This document shows positions 53,149 through 62,828 of a stretch of 64,000 nt of DNA, in pieces. Below the pieces are notes generated by a model that was not told the origin of the DNA, made no database searches, and saw nothing but the letters and a program-made list of their open reading frames with translations. Source of the stretch: DATAOG01 sp963757395. Lineage in GTDB: Bacteria; Pseudomonadota; Alphaproteobacteria; Geminicoccales; Geminicoccaceae. The position numbers and the translations under genes were made by a program. Where the stretch lies: assembly GCA_963757395.1 (NCBI GenBank), contig CAVWRK010000008.1, positions 248,001-312,000 of the forward strand. Reading direction: 5' to 3'. The first letter of the stretch is position 1. The number at the start of each line of letters is the position of its first letter.

Positions 53149-54203
53149 TCGTCACCCGGACCACGGCCGCGATCACCCGCCTTGATGCCACCGCCCGGGC
53201 CGCGATCGCCGAGCGGCCTGCGACCAGGGAGGAGCACGCGCGCCAGTTCGCCGCTTATCCGGGCCTGGACGAGATCGAGGTCGGAGCCCCGCCCACGGTC
53301 CACCCGATGCCCGAAAGCCCGGCCCGGATCCTGTTTTGGAACGCCGAGCGCGGCAAGTTCCCGGACCCGGCAGCACGGCTGCTCGGCGGGCTGGACGCTG
53401 CCGCCATCCTGCTCTGCGAGCTCGACCTCGGCATGGCCCGCTCCGGCCAGGCGCATACCGCGCGCGCGCTCGCGGACCGCCTCGGCATGGGCTACGCCTT
53501 CGGCGTCGAGTTTCTCGAGCTGGGCCTCGGCGATGCCTTTGAGCAGGCCTGGCACGCCGGCGAGGTCAACGAAGCCGGGTTGCACGGTGCCGCGATCCTC
53601 GCGCGCTCGCCGCTCGAGCGGCCGGCGCTGGTCCGGCTCGAGAAGGGCGGCAACTGGTTCGATGGCGCCAACGGCGAACGCCGGGTCGGTGGCCGGATGG
53701 CGATGGTCGCGACCCTTCGGATCGCTGGCCGGCCGGTGACGCTCGCCGCGGTCCATTTCGAGAGCCACAGCGATCCCGAAGGTCGCGCCGGCCAGCTCCG
53801 CCTGCTGCTCGACGCGCTCGATCGCTACGCCGGGGAGCAACCAGTGCTGATCGGCGGCGATCTCAACACCTCGACGCTGGCCCGCGGCTGGGCGCGTGGC
53901 AGCGGGGAAAAGCCCATGCTGGCCGAGTCCCGTCTGCTCGACCCGGAGCCCTTCGAGCCCCTGTTCGAGGTCGCCCTGGCCGCGGGCTACGACTGGCGCG
54001 CCTGCAATGCGCTCGGTGTTCCGACCCAGCGCACCCGCCCCGACGGCACGCCCGCGCCGCCGCTCGGCAAGATCGACTGGTTCCTCGCCCGCGGGCTCGA
54101 GGCCCTGGAACCGAGGACCATCCCGGCCGTGGACGACGCCGGCAGCGCGCTCTCCGACCACGAGGTCCTGGCGGTCACGATCCGGCCCACGGCCCAGCGG
54201 TAG
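53133..54203 (+). CDS. Endonuclease/exonuclease/phosphatase-fold hydrolase
   Basis: A 356-residue metal-dependent phosphoesterase. The DNase I-like fold is marked by ILFWNAERGKFPD (Asn, Glu), AAILLCELDLGM, AVHFESHSDP, VLIGGDLNTSTL and the final SALSDHEVLAVTI (SDH). The first 55 residues are a helical leader. The start is GTG 53133, inside the end of the GDPD gene, with GGAG 7 bases upstream; a longer frame is shadow sequence. Members of this fold cleave phosphodiesters in lipids, inositol phosphates or nucleic acids. Its place after GDPD suggests a shared organophosphate pathway. Confidence 0.82.
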   Translation: MAKPLIVTRTTAAITRLDATARAAIAERPATREEHARQFAAYPGLDEIEVGAPPTVHPMPESPARILFWNAERGKFPDPAARLLGGLDAAAILLCELDLGMARSGQAHTARALADRLGMGYAFGVEFLELGLGDAFEQAWHAGEVNEAGLHGAAILARSPLERPALVRLEKGGNWFDGANGERRVGGRMAMVATLRIAGRPVTLAAVHFESHSDPEGRAGQLRLLLDALDRYAGEQPVLIGGDLNTSTLARGWARGSGEKPMLAESRLLDPEPFEPLFEVALAAGYDWRACNALGVPTQRTRPDGTPAPPLGKIDWFLARGLEALEPRTIPAVDDAGSALSDHEVLAVTIRPTAQR

Positions 54204-54296
54204 CGCGCTGGACGTTCCTGGCCGTCGCAGCTAGAACCGCGCTGGTTCATGTCCGACGACGGCAAGCCTGAACCGGCTGCAAGGGGGAGATGACGC

Positions 54297-55142
54297 ATGG
54301 CTGGCTACGCCCATCCCGAGATGCTCGTCGACACGGCCTGGGTGGCCGCCCATCAGAACGATCCGAAGGTCCGGATCGCCGAGGTCGACGTCGACACCGC
54401 CGCCTACGAGCAGGGCCACGTCCCGGGCGCGGTCGGCTGGAACTGGACGACCCAGCTGTGCGACACCGTGCGCCGCGACATCATCCCGAAGGACGCGTTC
54501 GAGACGCTGATGGCGGCTGCCGGGATCGGCAACGACACTGCCGTGATCCTCTACGGCGACAACAACAACTGGTTCGCCGCCTGGGCGCTCTGGCAGATGA
54601 AGCTCTACGGCCACAAGGACGTCCGGCTGATGAACGGCGGCCGCAAGAAGTGGCTGGAGGAGGGCCGCGAGCTCACGACCGACGCGCCGCCGATCACGCC
54701 CGCGAGCTACCGGGCCTCCGGCCCCGACCTGTCCTTGCGCGCGTTCCTGTCCGAGGCCATGGAGGCGTCCAAAAGCCGCTCCAAGGCGTTCGTCGACGTG
54801 CGCAGCCCGGACGAGTTCAGCGGCAAGATCCTGGCCCCTCCGGGCCTGCCCGAGACCTGCCAGCGCGGCGGCCACATTCCGGGCGCTGCCAGCATCCCCT
54901 GGGGCCAGGCCTGCAAGGAGGATGGCACCTTCAAGTCCTTCGACGAGCTCAAGGCGCTCTACGGCGGCAAGGGGGTCACGGGCGACCAGCCGGTGATCGC
55001 CTATTGCCGGATCGGCGAGCGCTCGAGCCACTCCTGGTTCGTGCTCAAATATCTGCTCGGCTACGACGACGTGAAGAACTACGACGGCTCCTGGACCGAG
55101 TGGGGCAACCTGGTCGGCGTACCGGTCGAACGCGGCGCTTAG
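54297..55142 (+). CDS. Thiosulfate/3-mercaptopyruvate sulfurtransferase, two-domain
   Basis: A 281-residue tandem rhodanese. The N-terminal inactive domain has IAEVDVDTAAYEQGHVPGAV, DNNNWFAAWALW and MNGGRKKWLEEG. The C-terminal domain has the active-site loop AYCRIGERSSHSW and the YDGSWTEWGNL ending. The loop CRIGERS favours thiosulfate over mercaptopyruvate. No signal peptide is present. GGGGGAG stands 6 bases before the ATG. It is followed closely by a small gene and, convergently, by the membrane rhodanese, so several sulfur-transfer proteins cluster here. Confidence 0.9.
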   Translation: MAGYAHPEMLVDTAWVAAHQNDPKVRIAEVDVDTAAYEQGHVPGAVGWNWTTQLCDTVRRDIIPKDAFETLMAAAGIGNDTAVILYGDNNNWFAAWALWQMKLYGHKDVRLMNGGRKKWLEEGRELTTDAPPITPASYRASGPDLSLRAFLSEAMEASKSRSKAFVDVRSPDEFSGKILAPPGLPETCQRGGHIPGAASIPWGQACKEDGTFKSFDELKALYGGKGVTGDQPVIAYCRIGERSSHSWFVLKYLLGYDDVKNYDGSWTEWGNLVGVPVERGA

Positions 55143-55171
55143 ACGAGCGCCGCGCGGTAAGAGTGGAAAAA

Positions 55172-55396
55172 ATGCGGACCGAGGATTACCAGCGTCGCGA
55201 GGAAAAACTGGCCGGCTGGCCGGTCGGGATCGTCTCCTACAGGCTCGGCGACAAGTGGTTCTGCGAGATCGACAACGTCAGCCCCGGTGCGCGGATCGCC
55301 CGCGCCGAGGGCGCCACACGCGAGGAGGCCGAAGCGACGGCGATCGCCGCCGCCACCCGCCGCCTCGCCCGCACCCAGGTCCACGAGGTCGAGTAG
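55172..55396 (+). CDS. Small conserved-looking protein downstream of the sulfurtransferase
   Basis: A 74-residue cytoplasmic protein, MRTEDYQRREEKLAGWPVGI onward, with one Cys in LGDKWFCEIDNVSPGARIAR and an alanine/glutamate-rich C-terminal helix. Its composition and codon use match real genes and it follows the sulfurtransferase by 29 bases on the same strand. No family was recognised; the start lacks a strong ribosome site, so it may rely on coupling. Confidence 0.6.
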   Translation: MRTEDYQRREEKLAGWPVGIVSYRLGDKWFCEIDNVSPGARIARAEGATREEAEATAIAAATRRLARTQVHEVE

Positions 55397-55469
55397 CGCG
55401 GGCACAGGGGGGCCGAGACCCGGGCGCCCCGCCGTCCGCTGCGCACACCTCGGAGCGGGAGGAGGCCGG

Positions 55470-56000
55470 TCAACCCACGGCGCGGCGGTTGTAGGGCAGG
55501 CGCTGGAGCAGCTCGGCCATGCCGCAGAAGCCGGTCAGGCCGGCGAAGACCAGGCCAACGCCGACGAAGGCGCTGACCAGCGCGAACCACGGCGAGAGCA
55601 GCAGCGCCAGCAGCAGGCCGAGCAGGACCAGGGAGCCGGCCGCGAGCTGGACCTGGCGCATGATCGGCAAGGGCGCCTTGCGGTCGCTCACGACCGGTAG
55701 GCCCACCCGTTTCCAGGCCTGGATGCCGCCCGCGAGATGGGCAAGCTCCGGATGGTCCGGCAACAGCGCGCCAGCCGCCTCGCGCGAGCGGTTGCCGCTG
55801 TTGCACATCAGCACCATGATCTTACCGGGAGCGACGTCCACATCGTCGGCGGCGAGCCGCGAGAGTGGCTCAAGGCGCGCCCCCGCCACATGCTCGCGGG
55901 CATACTCGTCGGCCTCGCGGACATCGACTAGGATCGCCCGGTCATGGTCCAACCAGTCCTTCAGGGTCTCTGGGTCGACATCACGAAGCGCCGCGGCCAT
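55470..56000 (-). CDS. Membrane-anchored rhodanese (rhodanese plus DUF2892-type two-helix tail)
   Basis: About 176 residues. An N-terminal rhodanese domain (VDVREADEYAREHVAGA, active site MCNSGNRSREAA with Cys) precedes two transmembrane helices (LAAGSLVLLGLLLALLL and LVSAFVGVGLVFAGLTGFCGMA), the inner-membrane YgaP/DUF2892 architecture. The ATG at 56000 is chosen because GGGAG lies 6 bases upstream; ATGs at 56006 and 56039 are alternatives. Proteins of this type move sulfane sulfur at the membrane during sulfide detoxification. The gene is divergent from the persulfide-dioxygenase-like gene at 56116. Confidence 0.85.
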   Translation of the reverse strand: MAAALRDVDPETLKDWLDHDRAILVDVREADEYAREHVAGARLEPLSRLAADDVDVAPGKIMVLMCNSGNRSREAAGALLPDHPELAHLAGGIQAWKRVGLPVVSDRKAPLPIMRQVQLAAGSLVLLGLLLALLLSPWFALVSAFVGVGLVFAGLTGFCGMAELLQRLPYNRRAVG

Positions 56001-56115
56001 GGCCATCTCCCAGGGGCGGAGGGGTGGACTTTGCATCACGACTTGCTAATTAAGAACGAATGAATATGTTGTCAATCCGGCCAGGGGTACGCAATCGGCG
56101 CGATGGAGGCGGAGC
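56001..56115. promoter_or_regulatory. Divergent promoter region of the sulfur genes
   Basis: The region contains a strikingly AT-rich core (GCTAATTAAGAACGAATGAAT, about 56044-56063, then ATGTTGTCAAT), unlike the rest of the window. Divergent rhodanese and persulfide-dioxygenase-like genes in other alphaproteobacteria are often controlled by ArsR-type BigR/SqrR repressors at AT-rich operators. The operator here is inferred from context only; GGAGGCGGAG precedes the 56116 start. Confidence 0.45.
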
Positions 56116-56977
<862 letters not shown>

Positions 56978-57161
56978 GACCGCGGGCGGAAACTCAGTAC
57001 AGAGGCCGCGTCTGCGACCTTCGGGAGCCGGTCGAGGCCCATCCGGTGGGCAGAGACTCGGAATATCGCGCGCACGACTTGGGATATACCGATTTCGGCT
57101 GCCCGTTCGCCCGTTTGATTGAGCAGGCGGATCGCGCGCCGATCCGCGGCGCCGCGGTCGC

Positions 57162-58157
57162 TCAGTGCCAGTAGCCGAGCAGCCGGCCCTGCGGCCGGCG
57201 GGCGCTCGCCCGCCCCGCGAAAGGGATCGGCGAAGCGGCAGCGAAGGCCGCATGGGGCTCGGGCGCGCGCCCATACAGTGCCTCCAGGCGGGCGATCCGC
57301 GGCTCGGTCGGCGGATGGCTGCGCAGCAGCGACGGCTCCGGCAGCCGGTAGCCTGGCATCAGGATCTGCTCCCACAGGCCCTGCTGGTAGCGCTCGAGCT
57401 TGGCGAGCGCCGCGATCAGGCCGGCTGGATCGCCGGTCAGGCCGACGGCATCCAGATCGGCGTCGAACTCGCGCGCCCGCGACAGCGCCAGCTGCAGCAG
57501 CAGGGTCAGCTGCGGCGCGAACAGGAGCAGCAGGATCAGCGGCCCGGGCGGATGCGCCCCGCCACCCAGCCAGAGCGGCAGACCGACGACCAGCAGGCCG
57601 AGGCCGAGCAGGGTCATGATCCGGGTCAGCCGGCCGGTCAGATCGGCGAGGCTCATCAGCCAGAGATCGCGGTTGCGGATGTGGCTGATCTCGTGCGCCA
57701 GCACGCCGGCCAGCTCGCGCAGATCGAGCCGGCGCAGGATGCCATCGGTCAACGCGATCGCCGCGTCATGACGATCGCCGACCGTGAACGCGTTGAGCAT
57801 CGTGCTCCGGATGTAATAGAGCTGCGGCATCCGCTCGAGCCCGGCGCGCTCGGTCAGCCGGGCCAGCACGTCGAACACCGCCGGCAACTGCTCCGGAGCC
57901 AACGCGCGCGCCGAATACAGCCGGAGCACCATGGGTGGCGAGATCCGGGGCCCGAAGATCAGTGCCAGGGCGGCGCCGAGCGCCATGCCGACGACCCCGT
58001 CGGGGCCGAACAGCAGCCAGCCGCAGACCGTCAGCAGCGCGACCATGCCGCCGAGCAGCAGCGCCGACTGCAAGAGGTTGCGCAACTTGTGCCGCCGTCG
58101 CTCGGCCGCATCGAGCGGCGCCGGACCGAGGCCTGCGGCCCGTTGTGCGAACATCAT
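57162..58157 (-). CDS. M48 family zinc metalloprotease, HtpX-like
   Basis: A 331-residue membrane protease. The zinc motif is LAGVLAHEISHIRNRD (HExxH) with a distal Glu in SRAREFDADLDAVGL. There are two N-terminal helices (LLQSALLLGGMVALLTVCGW and VVGMALGAALALIFGP) and two after the active site. SPPMVLRLYSARAL and MLNAFTVGDRHDAAIALTDGIL are HtpX-like. It would degrade misfolded membrane proteins. The start at 58157 puts the leader before the first helix; a longer frame upstream to 58250 is not family-like. Confidence 0.87.
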   Translation of the reverse strand: MMFAQRAAGLGPAPLDAAERRRHKLRNLLQSALLLGGMVALLTVCGWLLFGPDGVVGMALGAALALIFGPRISPPMVLRLYSARALAPEQLPAVFDVLARLTERAGLERMPQLYYIRSTMLNAFTVGDRHDAAIALTDGILRRLDLRELAGVLAHEISHIRNRDLWLMSLADLTGRLTRIMTLLGLGLLVVGLPLWLGGGAHPPGPLILLLLFAPQLTLLLQLALSRAREFDADLDAVGLTGDPAGLIAALAKLERYQQGLWEQILMPGYRLPEPSLLRSHPPTEPRIARLEALYGRAPEPHAAFAAASPIPFAGRASARRPQGRLLGYWH

Positions 58158-58274
58158 GAAAGCCCGAGGACAGCTGCCCGCCTCGCAACATAGGCCGCCG
58201 GCGGCGGCTTGCGACCAGGGGTCGGTCCCGGCAACGCCCTTGACCGCCACGGGCCGGTCACCAATGCTCGGTCC

Positions 58275-60257
58275 ATGTCAGAGGCCTTTCCCCATCTGTT
58301 CGCGCCGCTGGCACTCCGTCACCGGACGCTGAGGAACCGCCTGGTGTTCGGCGCCCATACCGCGAACATGGCTTCGGGCGGGCTGCCCGGCGAGCGCCAC
58401 CTCGGCTACTATCTGGCGCGGGCGCGGGGTGGTGCTGCGATGATCGTGGTCGAGCCGATGCCGGTGCATCCGACCGCGATCCTGACCCGCGGCAACTTCC
58501 GTCCCGCCGACGACGCCGTGATCCCGGGCTTCCGCCGGATCACCGAGGCCTGCAAAGCCGAGGGCGCGGTGATGATCCACCAGCTCTACCACGTCGGCCA
58601 GCACGGCGATGCCGACAACTCCTTCCGCCCCAGCTGGTCGCCTTCGGGGCTGCCGTCCTTCCACGATTCCGACGGTAGCCACGCGATGAGCGAGGCCGAG
58701 ATCCTGGACGTCATCGAAGGCTTTGTCGACGCCGCCTGGCGGGCCCGGGAGTCGGGCTTCGACGGGGTCGAGCTGTTCGCCGCCTACCACGCCCTGATCG
58801 ACCAGTTCTGGACCCCGTGGTCGAACCGCCGCGACGACCGCTGGGGCGGCTCGTTCGCGAACCGCATGCGCTTTTCCACGGAGATCATCGAGGGCATCCG
58901 TAGACGTGCCGGCCAGGACTTCATCATCGGCCTCGCGGTCAGCATGCACCCGGCGGTCGAGGTGTCGCTCTCGGTCGAGGCGATGCAAAAGATCGCCGTC
59001 TGGCACGACGAGCGGGGCCTCGTCGACTACATCACCTGCGGGACCGGCAGCTATTTCGACTTCTATCCGCTGATGCCGACCGTGCTCTACGAGGACAAGC
59101 TGGGTGCGCCTTTCGCGGCGGCGCTGAAGCAGGTGGTCCGGCACGCCCGGGTGCAGTGCGAGAGCCACGTACGCACCGCCGAGAACGCCGAGGCCGTGAT
59201 CGCCTCGGGCCAGGCCGACCTGGTCAGCATCGTGCGCGGCCAGATCGCCGACCCCGAGCTCGGCAACAAGGCGCGCGAGGGCCGCGCCGACCAGATCCGG
59301 CCCTGCCTCTCCTGCAACCAGATGTGCTGGGGCCGCCGCTACCGCGACTATTGGATCTCCTGCCTGGTCAACCCCTCGGCCGGCCGCGAGTTTCTTGGGG
59401 CGACGGCTGCGCGCCGAGCGCGAGCCCGCGCACCGTCCTGATCGTCGGCGGCGGTCCCGCAGGGCTGGAGGCGGCGCGGGTCGCGGCCGAGCGCGGCCAC
59501 CGCGTTACGCTTGCCGAGGCGGCACCGGTGCTCGGCGGCCGCTTTCGCCTTGCGGGTCTGCAGCCGCGCCGCGCCCAGATCCTCGATCTCATCCAATGGT
59601 ACGAGAGCGAGCTCGCGCGGCTCGCGGTCGAGGTCCGGCTCAACACGCTGATCGAGCCCGACGATGTCGCCGGCTACGACGCGGAAGCGGTCGTGCTGGC
59701 GACCGGCTCGCTGCCCGCCGGGACCGGCTTCCAGCGGGCCCTGCCGCACCTCGAGCGGCTGCCCGGCGTCGACGCCGCCAACGTCTGGCCGGTCGAGGAC
59801 GTGATGGGCCGCCTCGCGCGACCAGGCCCGCGCGTGATCCTGCTCGACGACCTCGGCCACTGGCACGGCGCCGGCACCGCCTGGCAGCTCGCCGAGCAGG
59901 GTCATCAGGTGACCATCGTGACCCGCTTCCCGATGGTCGCGTTCGAATTGATCCGGACCGCGACCGACTGGCCGCTGCGCAAGAAGCTGAAGGAGCTGGG
60001 CGTGGTCAGCGCTCCACGATGCCGCGCTGACCGCCTGGCACGGCGACGGCGCCGACGTCCTCGACCTGCAGGACGGCACCACCCAGCGGGTGGAAGCCGA
60101 TGCCTTAGTCCTCGCGACCGTCAACCAGTCGCAGACCTGGCTCCAGGAGGGCCTCGCCGACCGCGACCTCGAGCTTCACGCGATCGGCGACTGCGTGGCC
60201 CCACGGCTTGCGGTGATGGCGATCTACGAGGGTCGCGAGCTGGCGATGCGGCTTTGA
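58275..60257 (+). CDS. Old-Yellow-Enzyme/NAD(P)-FAD oxidoreductase, 2,4-dienoyl-CoA reductase-like (two frame breaks)
   Basis: A large flavoprotein of about 660 residues in three frames. An FMN barrel (LFAPLALRHRTLRNRLVFGA, HVGQHGD, GVELFAAYHALIDQFW) is followed by a [4Fe-4S] site CLSCNQMC-x11-C. After 59399 (one base missing in a G run) comes the FAD/NAD module VLIVGGGPAGLEAARVAAERGH. After about 60011 (one extra base) the last part LHDAALTAWHGDGADVLDLQ runs to VMAIYEGRELAMRL and the stop at 60255-60257. Such enzymes demethylate N-methyl amino compounds or reduce enoyl groups. Three segments of intact homology argue for sequence errors. It starts the two-gene flavoprotein operon. Confidence 0.82.
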
Positions 60258-60274
60258 GGCAGAAGGGGGCAGGC

Positions 60275-62320
60275 ATGAGCAGCGCGAACGATCCGCTCCT
60301 CCAGCCATTCCAGCTGAGGCACCTGCGGCTGCGCAACCGGATCATGAGCACGGCGCACGAGCCCGCCTATTCCGAGGACGGCCTGCCCAAGGACCGTTAC
60401 CGGCTCTACCACGTCGAGAAGGCAAAAGGCGGGATCGCGCTGACGATGACCGCAGGCTCGGCGATCGTCGCCGAGGATTCGCCGGCCGCGTTCGGCAATC
60501 TGCACGCCTACCGGGACGAGATCGTGCCTTGGCTGACGCGCCTTGTCGACGACTGCCACGAGCATGGCGCCGCCGTGATGATCCAGATCACCCACCTCGG
60601 GAGGCGGACCAACTGGAACAAGGCCGACTGGCTGCCGGTGCTCGCCCCCTCGCCGGTTCGCGAGCCCGCGCATCGCTCCTTCCCGAAGGAAGCCGAGGAC
60701 TGGGACCTCGCAAGGATCACCAAGGCTTACGCCGCCGCCGCCCAGCGCATGCAGGCGGCCGGCCTGGACGGCATCGAGATCGAGGCCTACGGCCATCTGC
60801 TCGACGGCTTCTGGTCGCCCGCGACCAACCGGCGCTCGGACCAATACGGCGGCAGCCTGGACAACCGTCTGCGCTTCACCTTCGAGGTCCTGAACGCGAT
60901 CCGGGCCGCGGTCGGCCCCGATTTCGTGGTCGGCATCCGGATGGTCGCGGACGAGGACTGGGAGCGCGGCCTGTCGCGGGCGGAAGGGATCGAGATCGCG
61001 CAGCGCCTCGTGGCGAGCGGCCAGGTCGACTTCCTGAACATCATCCGCGGCCACATCGAGACCGATGCAGCACTCTCGAAGGTGATCCCGATCCAGGGCA
61101 CGCCCGCGGCCCCGCATCTCGATTTCGCCGGTGAGGTCCGGAACGCCACGAAATTTCCGGTGTTCCACGCCGCAAGGATCAACGACGTCGCGACCGCGCG
61201 CCACGCGATCGCGACTGGAAAACTCGACATGGTCGGCATGACCCGGGCCCATCTCGCCGATCCGCACATCGCCAGGAAGGTCGCGGCCGGCCAGGAGCAG
61301 GACATCCGCCCCTGCGTCGGCGCCACCTATTGCCTGGATCGGATCTACGAGGGCCATGAGGCGCTCTGCATCCACAACCCCGCCACCGGTCGCGAAGCGA
61401 CCATGCCCCACTCGGTCGGCAGGGCCGCCGGCCCCTACAAGAATGTGGTCGTGGTCGGCGCCGGCCCCGCCGGCCTGGAGGCGGCCCGGGTCGCTGCCGC
61501 CCGCGGCCATCGGGTCGTGCTGTTCGAGGCGGCCGATCAGCCGGGCGGCCAGATCCGGCTCGCGGCCCGCGCGCGCCGACGGTCGGAGCTGATCGGGATC
61601 GCCGAGTGGCGGGTCGCCCAATGCCAGAAACAGGGCGTCGAGATGCGCTTCAACCAGGTCGCCGAAGCCGATGACGTGCTGGCCGAGGCCCCCGACGTCG
61701 TCATCGTCGCGACCGGCGGCCTGCCCGACACCGGCTTTCTCGAACTCGGCGCCGACCTCGTGGTCTCGAGCTGGGACATTCTATCCGGGGACGCCAAGCC
61801 TGGTGCCGAGGTCCTCCTGTTCGACGACAACGGCGCCCACCCGGGCCTGCAGGCCGCCGAATATCTGGCCGAGGGCGGGGCGAAGCTCGAGATCGTCACG
61901 CCTGAGCGCTACTTCGCGCCCGAGATCGGCGGCCTCAACCATGTCGCCTACGCCCGCTGCTTCAAGGAGCATGGCGTCCGGATCACGATCAACACCCGCC
62001 TCATCGAGGTCCGCCGCGAGGGCAACCGGCTCGCCGCCATCCTCGGTAGCGACTACAGCGAGCAGACCGAGCGGCGACTGGTCGATCAGGTCGTGGTCGA
62101 GCACGGCACGCTGCCGCTGGACGACCTCTACTTCGCGCTCAAGGAGCGGTCCTCGAACCGCGGCGAGGTCGACTACCAGGCCCTGATCGCCGGCCAGCCG
62201 CAGACCGTGAGCAACAACCCGGATGGCCGCTTCCAGCTGTTCCGGATCGGCGACGCGGTCGCCTCGCGCAACATCCACGCCGCGATCTACGACGCGCTCC
62301 GCCTGTGCAAGGACCTGTGA
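60275..62320 (+). CDS. Old-Yellow-Enzyme family flavoprotein, N-methylproline/stachydrine demethylase-like
   Basis: A 681-residue intact relative of the preceding enzyme. The FMN barrel includes LRLRNRIMSTAHEPAYSEDG, QITHLGRRTNWNK and IEIEAYGHLLDGFWSPATNRR. The iron-sulfur region is CVGATYCLDRIYEGHEALC, a C-x5-C spacing that differs from the CxxCxxxC of the first enzyme. The FAD/NAD part starts VVVVGAGPAGLEAARVAAARGH. Enzymes with the GxxYC(L/I)DRIY motif are known from demethylation of N-methylprolines. The ATG at 60275 lies 17 bases after the partner's stop, with AGAAGGGGG upstream. The substrate is inferred by family resemblance only. Confidence 0.87.
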   Translation: MSSANDPLLQPFQLRHLRLRNRIMSTAHEPAYSEDGLPKDRYRLYHVEKAKGGIALTMTAGSAIVAEDSPAAFGNLHAYRDEIVPWLTRLVDDCHEHGAAVMIQITHLGRRTNWNKADWLPVLAPSPVREPAHRSFPKEAEDWDLARITKAYAAAAQRMQAAGLDGIEIEAYGHLLDGFWSPATNRRSDQYGGSLDNRLRFTFEVLNAIRAAVGPDFVVGIRMVADEDWERGLSRAEGIEIAQRLVASGQVDFLNIIRGHIETDAALSKVIPIQGTPAAPHLDFAGEVRNATKFPVFHAARINDVATARHAIATGKLDMVGMTRAHLADPHIARKVAAGQEQDIRPCVGATYCLDRIYEGHEALCIHNPATGREATMPHSVGRAAGPYKNVVVVGAGPAGLEAARVAAARGHRVVLFEAADQPGGQIRLAARARRRSELIGIAEWRVAQCQKQGVEMRFNQVAEADDVLAEAPDVVIVATGGLPDTGFLELGADLVVSSWDILSGDAKPGAEVLLFDDNGAHPGLQAAEYLAEGGAKLEIVTPERYFAPEIGGLNHVAYARCFKEHGVRITINTRLIEVRREGNRLAAILGSDYSEQTERRLVDQVVVEHGTLPLDDLYFALKERSSNRGEVDYQALIAGQPQTVSNNPDGRFQLFRIGDAVASRNIHAAIYDALRLCKDL

Positions 62321-62828
62321 ACAGTCGGCCGGGCGCATCTGAGCGCCCACGTTCACGACTTGCTCGATGGGCCGGACCAGCAGCGGCACCGAACGAAGAA
62401 AGGCAGGTCACAGAAACAGTGCGGACTGGGAGTTCTCGCGAGTATCTGATCGCGCCCGCGCGTCCGACGGGAACTTCCTCGCCTCCGCCCTTGAGGGCCT
62501 CGCCGACCGGCGTCTGATCGCGCCCCGCGCGCCCGACTGGAACCGCGCCGACCATGAATTCGCGGCCCGACACCCGGCATCGGCCATTCAGCAAAAGTTA
62601 ACCTTCTCCGGCGAGGCTACCTCCGGTTGGTCCATGTGATCGTGGAAATCCGCAACCGCACCAATTTCTGCTCGCGCACGGACTCCCACGGTCGCATGGA
62701 CCATCGAGCCCGGACAGGCTAGTGAGCGATGGTTGACGAAAGGTTAACGACGATCGGATCGGTCGACGCCCGGCGCTGATCGGCACAGCGTCGCGATCGG
62801 CCCGGGCATCAGTGGAGGGCTCGGCAGC
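62321..62828. repeat. Intergenic region with dispersed repeat copy C and a 30-bp direct repeat
   Basis: In 508 non-coding bases, copy C of the dispersed element is at about 62670-62755: GCGCACGGACTCCCACGG, GTCGCATGGACC, then GGTTGACGAAAGGTTAACGA. It is the most diverged copy. Separately, TCTGATCGCGCCCGCGCGTC at 62445 (30 bases long) recurs nearly unchanged at 62513-62543. GGAGG at 62813-62817 is the ribosome site for the next gene. No small gene was recognised. Confidence 0.65.
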
